Origin: Simiduia agarivorans SA1 = DSM 21679
GTDB taxonomy: Bacteria; Pseudomonadota; Gammaproteobacteria; Pseudomonadales; Cellvibrionaceae
Assembly (NCBI RefSeq): GCF_000305785.2
Contig: NC_018868.3
Span: forward strand, 4,076,270 to 4,140,269
DNA length: 64,000 nt
Direction of reading: 5' to 3'
Shown here: positions 44,674 through 54,214 of the stretch, one piece after another
How positions within the stretch are numbered: the first letter of the stretch is position 1
Layout: each line of letters opens with the position of its first letter
Position numbers and translations under genes: made by a program
The notes under the pieces: model-generated
The model's input: only the letters and a program-made list of their open reading frames with translations
What the model was told of the DNA's origin: nothing
The model's database searches: none

Positions 44674-45719
44674 CGATGCGTTACAAACCCTTGGGTAACA
44701 CCGGCATTGAAGTATCCGCACTGTGCCTGGGTACCATGACTTTTGGTGAGCAAAATAGCGAGCAGGAAGCCTTCGCCCAGATGAACCTGGCGTTGGAGGC
44801 GGGCATCAACTTTTTTGATGCCGCCGAGTTGTATCCGATTCCGCCCAGGCCGGAAACCCAGGGCCTGACCGAAACCATCATCGGCAACTGGTTCAAGGTC
44901 CACGGCAATCGCGACAAGGTGATCCTGGCCACCAAGGTCACCGGCAGGGGCGATGCCAATTCCGGCGTGAGCCATATTCGCGGCGGCCCGCGCCTGGATG
45001 GCGACCAGATCCGTCAGGCGGTGGAAGCGTCGCTTGAGCGCTTGCAGACAGATTATATCGACCTGTACCAATTGCATTGGCCCGAGCGACGCACCAATTT
45101 TTTTGGCCAGCTGGGCTACAAGCATGTGGATGACGATGGCGTGGCCATTGAGGACACCCTCGCTGCCCTGCAGGAATTGGTGGAGTGGGGCATGATCCGG
45201 CACGTGGGGGTGTCGAATGAAACTCCCTGGGGTCTGATGGCCTTTTCACGGCTCGCCAAGGAACACAATCTGCCTCTGGTGCAATCGCTTCAAAACCCCT
45301 ACAACCTGCTCAATCGCAGTGCGGAGGTCGGCCTGGCGGAAATCTGCATGCGTGAGCAGATTGCGTTTTTAGCCTATTCACCGCTGGCATTCGGGGTGCT
45401 GACGGGCAAATACCTGAACGGTGCCAAACCCGAAGGCGCCCGGCTTACCCGGTTCAGCCGGTTTGCCCGCTATCTGGGCGAACAATCCACCCTGGCCACG
45501 CAGGCCTACGTGGATCTGGCGAACAAGCATAAACTGTCGCTCACACACATGGCGTTGGCCTTTTTGCGCCAACAACCGTGGATCACCAGTACGATCATTG
45601 GCGCAACCAGTACCCAACAGCTGGCCGACAATATTGCCAGTATGTCGGTCACTCTGGACGATACCCTGTTGGCAGAAATTGAGGCAATTCACAGGCGCTA
45701 TACTATCCCTGCACCCTGA
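44670..45719 (+). CDS. tas: Aldo/keto reductase Tas
   Basis: 349 aa. It matches E. coli Tas throughout: LGTMTFGEQNSE, AELYPIPPRPETQGLTE, LQTDYIDLYQLHWP, GVSNETPWG, LAYSPLAFGVLTGKYLNGAKP and the ending AIHRRYTIPAP. NADPH-dependent aldo/keto reductase. The start ATG overlaps the upstream stop by 4 bp. Confidence 0.93.
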   Translation: MTMRYKPLGNTGIEVSALCLGTMTFGEQNSEQEAFAQMNLALEAGINFFDAAELYPIPPRPETQGLTETIIGNWFKVHGNRDKVILATKVTGRGDANSGVSHIRGGPRLDGDQIRQAVEASLERLQTDYIDLYQLHWPERRTNFFGQLGYKHVDDDGVAIEDTLAALQELVEWGMIRHVGVSNETPWGLMAFSRLAKEHNLPLVQSLQNPYNLLNRSAEVGLAEICMREQIAFLAYSPLAFGVLTGKYLNGAKPEGARLTRFSRFARYLGEQSTLATQAYVDLANKHKLSLTHMALAFLRQQPWITSTIIGATSTQQLADNIASMSVTLDDTLLAEIEAIHRRYTIPAP

Positions 45720-45734
45720 GCCAAAGGAATTGAT

Positions 45735-46229
45735 ATGAAACTCACGTTAGTCAGTGCCCTGTTACTGTGCATGCCTGCATTGGCCTTTGCCGAAAAGTCC
45801 GCGGTGAATAAAGCCGGGCTCTATCTCGGCGTTAAAGGCATCTACACACAACTGAAAATCGACGGTGCGGACAACTCGGGCGGCGCCGGGATTGTGGTGG
45901 CCGACCATTATGCCAATGGCTTTGGCATGGAGGCGGAGGTTACCCGCAGCAAGTCGGATGTAAACCTGCTGGATATCGTCAACGATTACACCATTGATAC
46001 GGCCGGGTTGTACGGGGTTTACCGTTCCAACACCACCCTGTATTTTAAAGTGCGCGGCGGCCTGGTGTGGAAGCGACTGGATTCAGCCGCCAAAGCGGTA
46101 ACCAAATCTGCCTTTGGGGGTGGTATTGGCGGCGGCTATGATTTCGGTCGTGTCCTGCTCGAAGCCGAATACCAATATGTCGACAAAGATATTGATCAGT
46201 TCTCCGTGTCGGTTATCGGCAAATTCTGA
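45735..46229 (+). CDS. Small outer-membrane beta-barrel protein
   Basis: 164 aa with signal peptide (MKLTLVSALLLCMPALAFA). Alternating amphipathic beta strands and a terminal phenylalanine (SVSVIGKF) are typical of outer-membrane proteins of the OmpW/OmpA-like 8-strand size. Start follows AAAGGA, 15 bp after tas. Role unknown. Confidence 0.8.
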   Translation: MKLTLVSALLLCMPALAFAEKSAVNKAGLYLGVKGIYTQLKIDGADNSGGAGIVVADHYANGFGMEAEVTRSKSDVNLLDIVNDYTIDTAGLYGVYRSNTTLYFKVRGGLVWKRLDSAAKAVTKSAFGGGIGGGYDFGRVLLEAEYQYVDKDIDQFSVSVIGKF

Positions 46230-46259
46230 TCAAGCGGTGTCTGTGCAGGGAGCACAGTT

Positions 46260-46655
46260 ATGAAGCCCGTTGTTTTCCGTTGGAGTGGAAGTCTGTTGCT
46301 GGTGATCTTTTTCATCACCGGTATCTACATGCAAGATGATTTCAGCCATTTGCATGCGGGTGATCAGGTGGTGCGGTACATGTACCGCGCCAGCCATATC
46401 TATCTGCTGCTGGCCGCGTTTGTATTGCTGGCCTGCAGCACCAGCGCCCAACCCAGTTCCGGGTTGAAGTTGCGCCACATCATGAGCGACACACTGATCC
46501 TCACGGGCGCTGCGGTATTGTTGGCAGCTTTCTGCATCGAGCCTGCTGGCAAAATGGAATCGCGTGAAATTACCTTGCTGGCCTTATTGAGTCTGCTGGT
46601 GGGAGTCACATTAAAAGTGCTTGTGCACGTTACGGATCAAAAGCGGGGTGATTAG
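46260..46655 (+). CDS. Small inner-membrane protein, unknown function
   Basis: 131 aa with four predicted membrane helices (about 9-25, 47-62, 78-96, 104-122) and a His/Asp-rich segment DDFSHLHAGDQ after the first. Similar small proteins occur in gammaproteobacteria without known role. Its stop overlaps the GTG of the next gene by one base. Confidence 0.7.
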   Translation: MKPVVFRWSGSLLLVIFFITGIYMQDDFSHLHAGDQVVRYMYRASHIYLLLAAFVLLACSTSAQPSSGLKLRHIMSDTLILTGAAVLLAAFCIEPAGKMESREITLLALLSLLVGVTLKVLVHVTDQKRGD

Positions 46656-47266
46656 TGAAGCTCTATGGTGATAGCCGGTCAGGCAATTGTTACAAGGTTC
46701 AACTGACGCTGGCGCTGTTGCAGCGCGAGCATGAATTTGTGGCCGTGGATATTTTACAGGGCGGTACTAAAACGGCCGAATTTCTGGCACTGAATCCCAA
46801 CGGCAAGATACCCACACTGGTGCTGGACGACGGCAGGAGTTTGTGGGAATCCAACGCCATCATCAATTACCTGTCGGCTGGCAGTCCACTGTTGCCCGCA
46901 GACAGTTTTCAGATGGCCAAAGTGCAGCAGTGGCAGTTTTTCGAACAATACAGCCACGAGCCCTATATTGCGGTCGCGCGCTTTATCAATAAGTACCTGG
47001 GTCTGCCCGATGACCGGCGGGCGGAATACGAGGCCAAGCAACAAGGGGGTTACAAGGCCCTTGCGGTCATGGAGCAGCAGCTCGCTCAGACGCCGTTTCT
47101 GGTGGGTGACAGTCTGACTACAGCGGATATCGCCCTGTTCGGTTACACCCCGGTGGCACACGAGGGCGGCTTTGATCTGAGTGGTTTTCCTCACATCAAT
47201 GCGTGGATGCAACGGGTGCGCACGCAGCCCGGTTTTATCGCAATGGAATCACTAGCAGGTTGTTGA
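46655..47266 (+). CDS. Glutathione S-transferase family protein
   Basis: 203 aa from a GTG that overlaps the preceding TAG. The N-terminal thioredoxin fold (GDSRSGNCYKVQLTLALL, NPNGKIPTLVLDDG, LWESNAIINYL) and C-terminal helical domain (VGDSLTTADIALFGYTPVA) are complete. Its final residues and stop codon lie inside the left end of a MITE-like element, so the last few amino acids come from the insertion. Confidence 0.88.
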   Translation: MKLYGDSRSGNCYKVQLTLALLQREHEFVAVDILQGGTKTAEFLALNPNGKIPTLVLDDGRSLWESNAIINYLSAGSPLLPADSFQMAKVQQWQFFEQYSHEPYIAVARFINKYLGLPDDRRAEYEAKQQGGYKALAVMEQQLAQTPFLVGDSLTTADIALFGYTPVAHEGGFDLSGFPHINAWMQRVRTQPGFIAMESLAGC

Positions 47267-47521
47267 AAACCCCTTGCATGCCCAGGCTATCAGGCTGGTT
47301 CGTAATTTAGGCGCCGTTTTGAAGGTGTGTGTCCACCCACCGAAAAAAGGCAACGACAAGTACGGGCCAGCCTGAAAGCCCCGGAGGGCGAGGCCTGAAG
47401 CGCACATTTGCTGCGCTTTGACTCTCGCAAAGGGAGCCACCCTGTGCGTCGAGACAAACCGCAACATCTGCACGCTTCAGGTCTCGCTGAGCATGTAAGG
47501 GGTTTTTCAACAGCCTGCTAG
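47252..47521. mobile_element. MITE-like element flanked by CTAG
   Basis: A 262-bp core (47256-47517) with terminal inverted repeats starting CAGGTTGTTGAAAACCCC (left) and CAGGCTGTTGAAAAACCCC (right, complement): 26-27 bp, two mismatches and one indel. Both ends are flanked by CTAG (47252-47255, 47518-47521), which may be a 4-bp target duplication or part of the repeat. It encodes no transposase. The stop of the GST gene (TGA) and that of the patatin gene (TAG) both fall in or at its ends. Confidence 0.82.
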
Positions 47522-48381
47522 GCGGGTTTGAGGTGTTGCTCGGCAAGCGCAAGGCCACGTGCGATCATCGCGTCGGCTTTGTGAAAATCCAATATCCCGC
47601 AGGCGTCGCGGGGTAAGGTGAGGGTAATATCCGGCGGGTAGGCCGCCAGTTTCTGACGGGCAATGGTGCTTTGCATGGCATCAAAGGCCTGGTTGGCAAT
47701 TTCGTAAGGCCCAAGATCCTGATGGATAGGCGTACTGCCTTCCGTCAGTGTGGCAATCCAGTGCCGTACCTTGTCGTGTAACCCCTTGTTGTCGTGGGCT
47801 TTGATGTCCTGGTTGGCGAGCGGTTTTCCTTCCGGTTTGCCGCACAGATTCACCGCAATGGTGAGGTCGTTGCCATCGCCAAAGGTCGGTGCGATGGGCA
47901 CGGGATTCAGCACGCCACCATCGATCAGGTCGACGCCATTGAGGCGGTGGGGTGTGAAAAATAGCGGCAGTGAAATCGAGGCACGGATCGCATCAAACAA
48001 GCGGCCTTGCTGAATCCAGACTTCCTTTTCGGCAAAAATATCAGCTGCCACCGCGGTGTAGCGGATTGGCAGGGACTCTATCTGGTGGTTGCCCACCAGT
48101 TCTACCAGAGCGTTGATAATCTTGTCGCCTTTCACCAGTCCGCTTTTGCGCCATGAAAAATCCAGCAGCGTGACAATGTCCATTTTGTCGAGCGTGCTGA
48201 CCCAGTGGCTGTAGTCTTCCAGTTTGCCGCACGCATAGATACCGCCGATCAGCGCGCCCATGGAACAGCCCGAAATGGATCGGATCTCATAGCCGTTTTT
48301 TTCCAGCCAACGGATCACGCCGATGTGCGCGAGCCCGCGCGCACCGCCGCTGCCCAGTACCAGAGAAACGCGTTTGCTCAT
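47518..48381 (-). CDS. Patatin-like phospholipase (RssA-like)
   Basis: 287 aa. Oxyanion motif GSGGARG (10-16), nucleophile GCSMG (37-41) and the catalytic aspartate in DGG (153-155) are present. The family hydrolyses acyl esters of lipids. No signal peptide. Its start overlaps the stop of the RND pump gene by 4 bp (ATGA), so it is the third gene of that operon. Its TAG stop is formed at the MITE border, so a few C-terminal residues may be altered. Confidence 0.9.
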   Translation of the reverse strand: MSKRVSLVLGSGGARGLAHIGVIRWLEKNGYEIRSISGCSMGALIGGIYACGKLEDYSHWVSTLDKMDIVTLLDFSWRKSGLVKGDKIINALVELVGNHQIESLPIRYTAVAADIFAEKEVWIQQGRLFDAIRASISLPLFFTPHRLNGVDLIDGGVLNPVPIAPTFGDGNDLTIAVNLCGKPEGKPLANQDIKAHDNKGLHDKVRHWIATLTEGSTPIHQDLGPYEIANQAFDAMQSTIARQKLAAYPPDITLTLPRDACGILDFHKADAMIARGLALAEQHLKPA

Positions 48382-51300
48382 GAGTCGAGTGCCCGCTGAA
48401 GTTTTTGTTCGTGCGCACCCGGTTCATTGGCGAAAGGCGCCAGCAGTTGGTAGGCCGCGGGGATCACGTAAAGGGTAAACAAGGTCGCCGCCAACACGCC
48501 GCTGAACAAGGTGATACCGATCATAATACGGGTTTCTGCACCGGCACCAAAAGACATGATCAATGGCACGGCGCCCGCCATGGTGGTGATACTGGTCATG
48601 ACGATAGGGCGCAAACGGATGCTGGCCGCTTCGTTGATTGCATCAGTCATGGAACGCCCGGCCGCGCGCAACTGGTTGGCGAATTCCACAATCAGGATGC
48701 CGTTTTTGGCGGCCAGCCCGATCAGAATCAGGAGCGCAATCTGGCTGTAAATATTGAGTGAATTGCCGGTTACCCACAGCCCAAACAGTCCACCGGCCAT
48801 GGCCAGCGGCACGGTGAGCATGATGATGGCCGGGTGCACAAAACTCTCAAACTGGGCGGCGAGTACCAGAAAAACCACCACCAGACCCAGAATGAAAATA
48901 AACGCAATGCTTTGTCCCGAGGATTTGAAATCCAGCGAGTCGCCTTTGTAATCCACCTGCGCGTGTTCCGGTAATTCGGTGGCGACAGCCTGCTCCAACC
49001 AGCTCAGGCCCTCGCCCAGCGTGATGCCATCCAGGTTGGCTTCCAGCGTCAGTGCGCGGATGCGGTTATAGCGGTTGAGTCGACCGGCATCGGCAAACTC
49101 TTCCAGCTGAACCAGGTTCGATAACGGAATCAGCTGGCCGCTGCGTGCACTGCGCACGTAGATGTTCTGCAGGTCGGTCAGTGAGCGTTTTTCGCTGCGC
49201 TCACCCTCAATAATGACGTCGTATTCCTCGCCCTGGTCAATATACGTGGTCACGCGCCGCGAGCCCATCAGACTTTCCAGTGTGCGGCCAATGGTGGTGA
49301 CGGTTACGCCGAGTTCAGCCGCGCGGGTGTAATCAATATTGACCTGGAATTGCGGGTAGGTCTCTTTGTAGTCCCAGTCTACATCTACCAGACCGGGTTT
49401 TTCCTGTTCGATTTTTGCCACCAGAATTTCACGCCATTGGGCCAGCTCGTCATAAGTAGAACCACCCAGGACGAATTGGACCGGTTTATTGTTCCCGCCG
49501 CGGATGCCCTGGCGCATGATCGGAAACGCACGCACGCCCGGCAAATCGCTCAGACGTTGGCGCATGTCATCCATGATGGCCCAGGCCGAGCGCCGTTCGC
49601 TCCAATCCTGCAGGGACACAATCACCATGCCGCCGGAAAAATCGGTCAGGTTACCAAAGCTGCGGGGCGCCCGGACCAACACCCGTTGGGCTTCGCCATT
49701 TTCAATGAACGGCTGCAGTCGGGCTTCAATTTCATTCATGTAATCGACGGTGTACTGGTAGCTCGCACCTTCAGGACCGTTGACCACAATAAAGAAAGAG
49801 CCCCGGTCTTCTTTGGGCGTGTATTCGCTGGGCGTCTGGGTAAACAGCAGCCCGGCGATGCCGCCCATCACCACCACCACCAGCAACGCCAGCCAGGGCC
49901 TGGGGGATAACCATTGCAGCTGGCGGGCATAGCCCTTGCTCAAACTGGCAAACCCTTGGTCCATCCAGCGCACCAGTGCGGTGGGTTTTTCATTGGCATG
50001 AAGCAGGTGTGACGCCATTACCGGCGAGAGGGTCAACGCCACCAGGCTGGAAAACACCACCGCGGCTGATAAGGTCAACGCGAATTCGGTAAACAAACGG
50101 CCCAGATCGCCTTCGAGGAAGGTGATAGGAACGAACACGGCAATCAACAGCAAGGTTGTGGCAATCACTGCAAAGCCCACCTGGCGGGTGCCTTTGAAGG
50201 CAGCAACCAAGGGCGGTTCGGATTTGGTATCGATGCGGCGATGAATGTTTTCCAACACCACAATTGAATCGTCCACTACCAGGCCAATGGCCAGTACCAG
50301 TGCCAACAGGGTCAACAGGTTGATGGTAAAGCCGAACGCGTAAAGCAGTATGAAGGTCGCAATCAGTGACACGGGTACCGTGACGGCGGGAATGAGCATT
50401 GCGCGCACACTGCCGAGGAACAGGTAAATCACGAGAATGACCAGGCTGATGGCGATAAACAGCGTTTTATAAACTTCGTTGACCGAGGCTTCGATAAACA
50501 CTGATGAGTCATAACTGGGTTTGATCGCCATGCCTTCCGGCAAGGTGGTATTGAGCCGGTCAACTTCTGCGCGCGCGGCGCGCGCCACTTCGATAATGTT
50601 GGCCTTACTTTGTTTGGAAATGCCCAGGCCCACCATCGGCTCGCCATTGCCGCGGAACAGTGTCCGGTCTTCCACCGTGCCTTTTTCAATCCGCGCCACA
50701 TCGCCCAGTCGCACCAGGTAGCCATCGTCGCCCTGACGCAACACCAGCTTGCCGAAATCTTCTGCAGTGCGGAACGTGCGCTGTACCCGGACAGTGAACT
50801 GACGTTCAAGGGATTCCACCGTGCCCGCGGGCAGCTCTACGTTTTCTGAGCGCAGCGCCGACTCCACGTCGTCAACGGTGAGGCCTTGCGCGGCGAGCGA
50901 CTGGCGGTTGATCCACACCCGCATAGCGTAACTCTGAGCACCCCCAACGCGCACGCGCGCGACCCCGGGCAGCACAGACAACCGGTCGACCAGGTAACGC
51001 TCGGCGTAGTCGGTCAGTTCCGGCAGCGTCATGCGATCGCTCACCAGGTTAAACCACATGATGGGTGAGTCATCGGCGTCCTGTTTCTGGATATCCGGCG
51101 CGTCGGCTTCGCGCGGGAGCGAGTCGAGTACCCGCGACACGCGGTCGCGAATATCGTTAGCCGCGGCGTCGATATCGCGCGATACATCGAATTCAACGGT
51201 AATGTTGGAGCGGCCGTCCTCAGAACTGGATTGGACGTATTTAATGCCTTCCACGCCGGAGATGCGGTCTTCGATGACCTTGGTGATGCGGGTTTCCACG

Positions 51301-51473
51301 ACGTTGGCACTGGCGCCAGTGTAACGTGTATCGATGGATACGATCGGTGCATCGATGTCGGGGTATTCGCGCAGGGGCAGGCGGTCAAACGCCACCAGCC
51401 CGAATGCAACCAGCAACAGCGAGATAACCACCGCCAACACCGGGCGGCGCACGGACAGGTCTGACAGCATCAT
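48378..51473 (-). CDS. RND-family efflux transporter permease
   Basis: 1031 aa. Twelve membrane helices with two large periplasmic loops. The proton-relay aspartates in LAIGLVVDDSIVVLENI (fourth helix) and the family motifs of the HAE-1 type are intact. It works with the adaptor encoded upstream (4-bp overlap). No outer-membrane channel gene is in the operon, so it would share TolC or another. Substrate unknown; possibly a drug or lipid exporter, given the patatin partner. Confidence 0.93.
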   Translation of the reverse strand: MMLSDLSVRRPVLAVVISLLLVAFGLVAFDRLPLREYPDIDAPIVSIDTRYTGASANVVETRITKVIEDRISGVEGIKYVQSSSEDGRSNITVEFDVSRDIDAAANDIRDRVSRVLDSLPREADAPDIQKQDADDSPIMWFNLVSDRMTLPELTDYAERYLVDRLSVLPGVARVRVGGAQSYAMRVWINRQSLAAQGLTVDDVESALRSENVELPAGTVESLERQFTVRVQRTFRTAEDFGKLVLRQGDDGYLVRLGDVARIEKGTVEDRTLFRGNGEPMVGLGISKQSKANIIEVARAARAEVDRLNTTLPEGMAIKPSYDSSVFIEASVNEVYKTLFIAISLVILVIYLFLGSVRAMLIPAVTVPVSLIATFILLYAFGFTINLLTLLALVLAIGLVVDDSIVVLENIHRRIDTKSEPPLVAAFKGTRQVGFAVIATTLLLIAVFVPITFLEGDLGRLFTEFALTLSAAVVFSSLVALTLSPVMASHLLHANEKPTALVRWMDQGFASLSKGYARQLQWLSPRPWLALLVVVVMGGIAGLLFTQTPSEYTPKEDRGSFFIVVNGPEGASYQYTVDYMNEIEARLQPFIENGEAQRVLVRAPRSFGNLTDFSGGMVIVSLQDWSERRSAWAIMDDMRQRLSDLPGVRAFPIMRQGIRGGNNKPVQFVLGGSTYDELAQWREILVAKIEQEKPGLVDVDWDYKETYPQFQVNIDYTRAAELGVTVTTIGRTLESLMGSRRVTTYIDQGEEYDVIIEGERSEKRSLTDLQNIYVRSARSGQLIPLSNLVQLEEFADAGRLNRYNRIRALTLEANLDGITLGEGLSWLEQAVATELPEHAQVDYKGDSLDFKSSGQSIAFIFILGLVVVFLVLAAQFESFVHPAIIMLTVPLAMAGGLFGLWVTGNSLNIYSQIALLILIGLAAKNGILIVEFANQLRAAGRSMTDAINEAASIRLRPIVMTSITTMAGAVPLIMSFGAGAETRIMIGITLFSGVLAATLFTLYVIPAAYQLLAPFANEPGAHEQKLQRALDS

Positions 51474-52513
51474 GAGCTGTGCGCTCCTTTCATCAGGTCG
51501 GGAAGCCGTTGCCCGGGTTCAATTTCACCCAGGACGTCGACCTCGGCGCCCGGCCGCAATTTAACCGTGCCCTGGGTCACCAATAAGTCGTTTTCGTTCA
51601 GGCCCTGCAAAATTTCAACCCAGCCGGGAGCGCGACTGCCGGGTACCACGTTGACCTTTTCAATTTTGTTGTCTGCGTTGACGCGGAACACGTAGTGATT
51701 GCGGCCTTCCAGAATCAGGGCTTCCTCGCGCAACATCAGCGCCTGGCGCGGACTTTTGTAAAGGTCGATGCTCATCAGCAAGCCCGGGCGCAGACGCGCA
51801 TTGGGGTTTGGCACCAGGGCGCGCACGCGGATTGCGCGGGTGACCGGGTCTACGCGGGAGTCGATGCTGGCAATTTCGCCATCAAATGCGGCGTTGTCCA
51901 GCGCGCGGGCAACGGCTTTGATTTTCAGGCCCACGGTCAGTGCCGGCAGGTAAGTAGACGGCACGGAAAAGTCCAGTTTCATCACCTGATCGTCATCGAG
52001 TGTGGTGATCACATCACCGGGTTTCACTAAAGTGCCGGGGCTGACCGTGCGAATGCCCAGCACACCATCGAAAGGGGCGGTGAGTTTGAGCTGGCGAAGC
52101 CGGGCATCGATACCATCCAGACGCGCTTGCGCGGCCAGGTATTCGCGCCGTTTTTCATCCAGTTGAGATTGGGGGGCAAGCCCGTCGGCAGCGAGTTTTT
52201 TCACTCGCTCGTATTGCCGGGCGGCTTCATCCGCTACCAGAAACTGTTCCTGGCGAAGGGCTTGTTCTTCTGCCGCGTCCATTTCGGCCAGCAGCGCACC
52301 GCGCTTGACCCGTTGCCCGTCGCGGAAGTGCACCGCCAGCAGGCGCTCGGTGACCGTGGCGGTAATTTCCACTGATTCATTGGCGCGCAACGTGCCCAGC
52401 GCTTCCAGGCGATCGGCAAAGTCGGCATAGGTGAGTTTCTGTACGTACACGCCCGTGGCGGCGGTCGCAGTAACGGTGTAAAGGCAGGCGAGGGCGAGGA
52501 GTAGGGTACGCAT
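51470..52513 (-). CDS. RND periplasmic adaptor (membrane-fusion protein)
   Basis: 347 aa from MRTLLLALACLYTVTATAA, a signal peptide. The hairpin (about residues 75-145), flanking lipoyl-like halves (NESVEITATVTERL, LTAPFDGVLGIRTVSPGTLVKPGDVITT) and beta-barrel domain follow the HlyD/AcrA order. It links the RND pump to an outer-membrane channel. First gene of the adaptor-pump-patatin operon. Confidence 0.9.
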   Translation of the reverse strand: MRTLLLALACLYTVTATAATGVYVQKLTYADFADRLEALGTLRANESVEITATVTERLLAVHFRDGQRVKRGALLAEMDAAEEQALRQEQFLVADEAARQYERVKKLAADGLAPQSQLDEKRREYLAAQARLDGIDARLRQLKLTAPFDGVLGIRTVSPGTLVKPGDVITTLDDDQVMKLDFSVPSTYLPALTVGLKIKAVARALDNAAFDGEIASIDSRVDPVTRAIRVRALVPNPNARLRPGLLMSIDLYKSPRQALMLREEALILEGRNHYVFRVNADNKIEKVNVVPGSRAPGWVEILQGLNENDLLVTQGTVKLRPGAEVDVLGEIEPGQRLPDLMKGAHSS

Positions 52514-52680
52514 GGAAGTTCCATTCTGGGGTTTTGGGCCTTTTACGCACTTATTCATACCAATGTATCAATAATGAGGCCAGGTGAGCGGTTTGTGCGA
52601 TGAGTATAGTCGGCCAGAATATAAGACTGGCGCAGGCCTTTGTGCAGCCGTTGTGTAAAGAAGTGTGAGGCCGGGCAATG

Positions 52681-52807
52681 GAGTGCAAAGACGGTATTTC
52701 CGGGAACTTTAACGCACCGCTGCACTCAAACAGACATGTAAAGGCAATGTGCTTTGCATATCTCTCCCCAATGATGATCTTTAGCCGGGCGTTGCCCGGC
52801 TTTTTTT
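52681..52807 (+). ncRNA. Candidate small RNA of the TCTCC family
   Basis: Ordered elements: an outer stem GAGTGCA (52681-52687) with TGCACTC (52721-52727). Then a 12-bp hairpin (52732-52743 with 52752-52763, one G-U and one mismatch). Next a single-stranded CTCCCCAATGATG, and a perfect terminator with T7-ATG. It lies between the start of the adaptor gene and the end of the HAAS gene, where no protein is encoded. The hairpin and linker match the unit at 54332-54413 in position and structure but with paired base changes. Promoter not certain. Confidence 0.6.
52784..52807 (+). terminator. Rho-independent terminator, T7-ATG type
   Basis: Perfect 7-bp stem (52784-52790 with 52794-52800), 3-nt loop, seven Ts (52801-52807). 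No plus-strand protein gene precedes it. Confidence 0.92.
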
Positions 52808-52833
52808 ATGGTGGCGTCTGCTGCCTGAGGACA

Positions 52834-53778
52834 TTATCGGGGGCTGTTCAATTGCTGATTCCGGCGCCAATCCCGCACCAGCTCGTAAACCGACACGGCG
52901 CCCACGATCAGGACCACAGACATCAGGGCCTGTTGGATATGCTGCACCAGGGGTTCGAGTGCGATGCGTTGGGCGCTGAATAAGGGTAAAAACGTTTCCG
53001 GCACCCACAGCAATATCGCCACCAGCAGCACACAGGCTGTGTTTAGCGCCATATTGGTGGTGAGTGTATAGCGGCTCCATTGTGGTCGGATGCAGTGCCA
53101 GAAATGCAGCCCGGACCAGATCAGCGCCAGTCCGCCGATGACGAGGCAAAGACCTTCTGCCAGTGTTTCGGTGCCGGGCGCCCACTGCGCACTGATGGCG
53201 CTCTCGAAGGGCACAAGCCCCAACACCAGACCAGCAAAAATCAGGTTGGCCACCATGCCAAAGGCCGCTTCGGAGCGCGACACCGTCGCCCAATGTGGCG
53301 CGATGGGGGGCAGGGCGTCGGCTTGCCAGTTTTCCAGCAAATTCAATTGCCGGATGGGTTTTTCCATCAGATAAAAGCCCAGCGTAATGCCGGTAAACCA
53401 CCAGACAAACGCTTCCAGGCTGTTTGCGGCCACGCGGAACAGGCTGGCAATGGGCTGGAGGCTGGTGCTGGCAAGGGTATTGAGCACCTCCATGGAGGCG
53501 AACCACACCAGCAGGATGGCCATCATCCACTGGATGGCCAAGCGGTAAACCGGCATCAGTTCGGCCCCGATCAATGCCGGCTGCGGGTTGAATTTCTGGG
53601 CCCAGATTGCCGGGTGCCCCAGCGCTGTCACCAGGCGTTTTTCGGCGTCCGGATCGGAGCTATCCATTTCGTCCAGCTGGTCGCGCAAATTGGCATCCAG
53701 TTCGCTCAAAAGCTCGTCGCGGTGGTCGCTGGGCAAATAAGGCCGGGCGGCTTCTAGGTAGCGCTCTATCCATTGCAT
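52834..53778 (-). CDS. Membrane protein with N-terminal HAAS-type domain
   Basis: 314 aa from MQWIERYLEAARPYLP. The first about 75 residues are the short helical HAAS/DUF1700-like domain (LPSDHRDELLSELDANLRDQL), followed by about six membrane helices. Such proteins are encoded with PadR regulators, whose activity they may modulate. The start overlaps the stop of the PadR gene by 13 bp. Confidence 0.85.
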   Translation of the reverse strand: MQWIERYLEAARPYLPSDHRDELLSELDANLRDQLDEMDSSDPDAEKRLVTALGHPAIWAQKFNPQPALIGAELMPVYRLAIQWMMAILLVWFASMEVLNTLASTSLQPIASLFRVAANSLEAFVWWFTGITLGFYLMEKPIRQLNLLENWQADALPPIAPHWATVSRSEAAFGMVANLIFAGLVLGLVPFESAISAQWAPGTETLAEGLCLVIGGLALIWSGLHFWHCIRPQWSRYTLTTNMALNTACVLLVAILLWVPETFLPLFSAQRIALEPLVQHIQQALMSVVLIVGAVSVYELVRDWRRNQQLNSPR

Positions 53779-54143
53779 GGTGCTGTCTCCTGTGGTGAGC
53801 AAAGTTGGCCGATGACCTGGCCGAGTTGATTCCATTCGTGTATCAGTCGTGGCGTCAGGCTGTGTCCCAGCGCTGACAATCGGTAAACCCGGCGTTTGCG
53901 GCCGGTATCCGCTTGCCACTCGCTTTCGAGCAGCCCGTCTTTCTCCAGTCGGCGGATCAGGGGGTAGAGTGTGCCTTCATCCACTTGCAGACCCAGATCG
54001 GCCAGATGGCGGCGAAGGGAGTAGCCGTGGTGCGGTTGCTTGAGCGCCAACAGGACGGCGAGCACCAACGACCCCCGACGCAGTTCCTGGGTCATTTTCT
54101 GTAGCAGAGCATCCTGCTCAGTCTGTTCGGGTGACGGGTTCAT
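53766..54143 (-). CDS. PadR-family transcriptional regulator
   Basis: 125 aa from MNPSPEQ. Winged-HTH (about 20-95: ELRRGSLVLAVLLALKQPHHGYSLRRHLADLG ... EGTLYPLIRRLEKDGLLESEW ... RKRRVYRLSALG). It is co-transcribed with the HAAS protein. Two palindromes in its promoter suggest autorepression. An upstream methionine (54185) is less likely. Confidence 0.9.
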   Translation of the reverse strand: MNPSPEQTEQDALLQKMTQELRRGSLVLAVLLALKQPHHGYSLRRHLADLGLQVDEGTLYPLIRRLEKDGLLESEWQADTGRKRRVYRLSALGHSLTPRLIHEWNQLGQVIGQLCSPQETAPCNG

Positions 54144-54214
54144 GACGTGTGTGCGATACCTTGGGTTGTCCATGGCTGCGGACACTGCCGCAGCATGCTT
54201 GCTGTGTGACGCAT

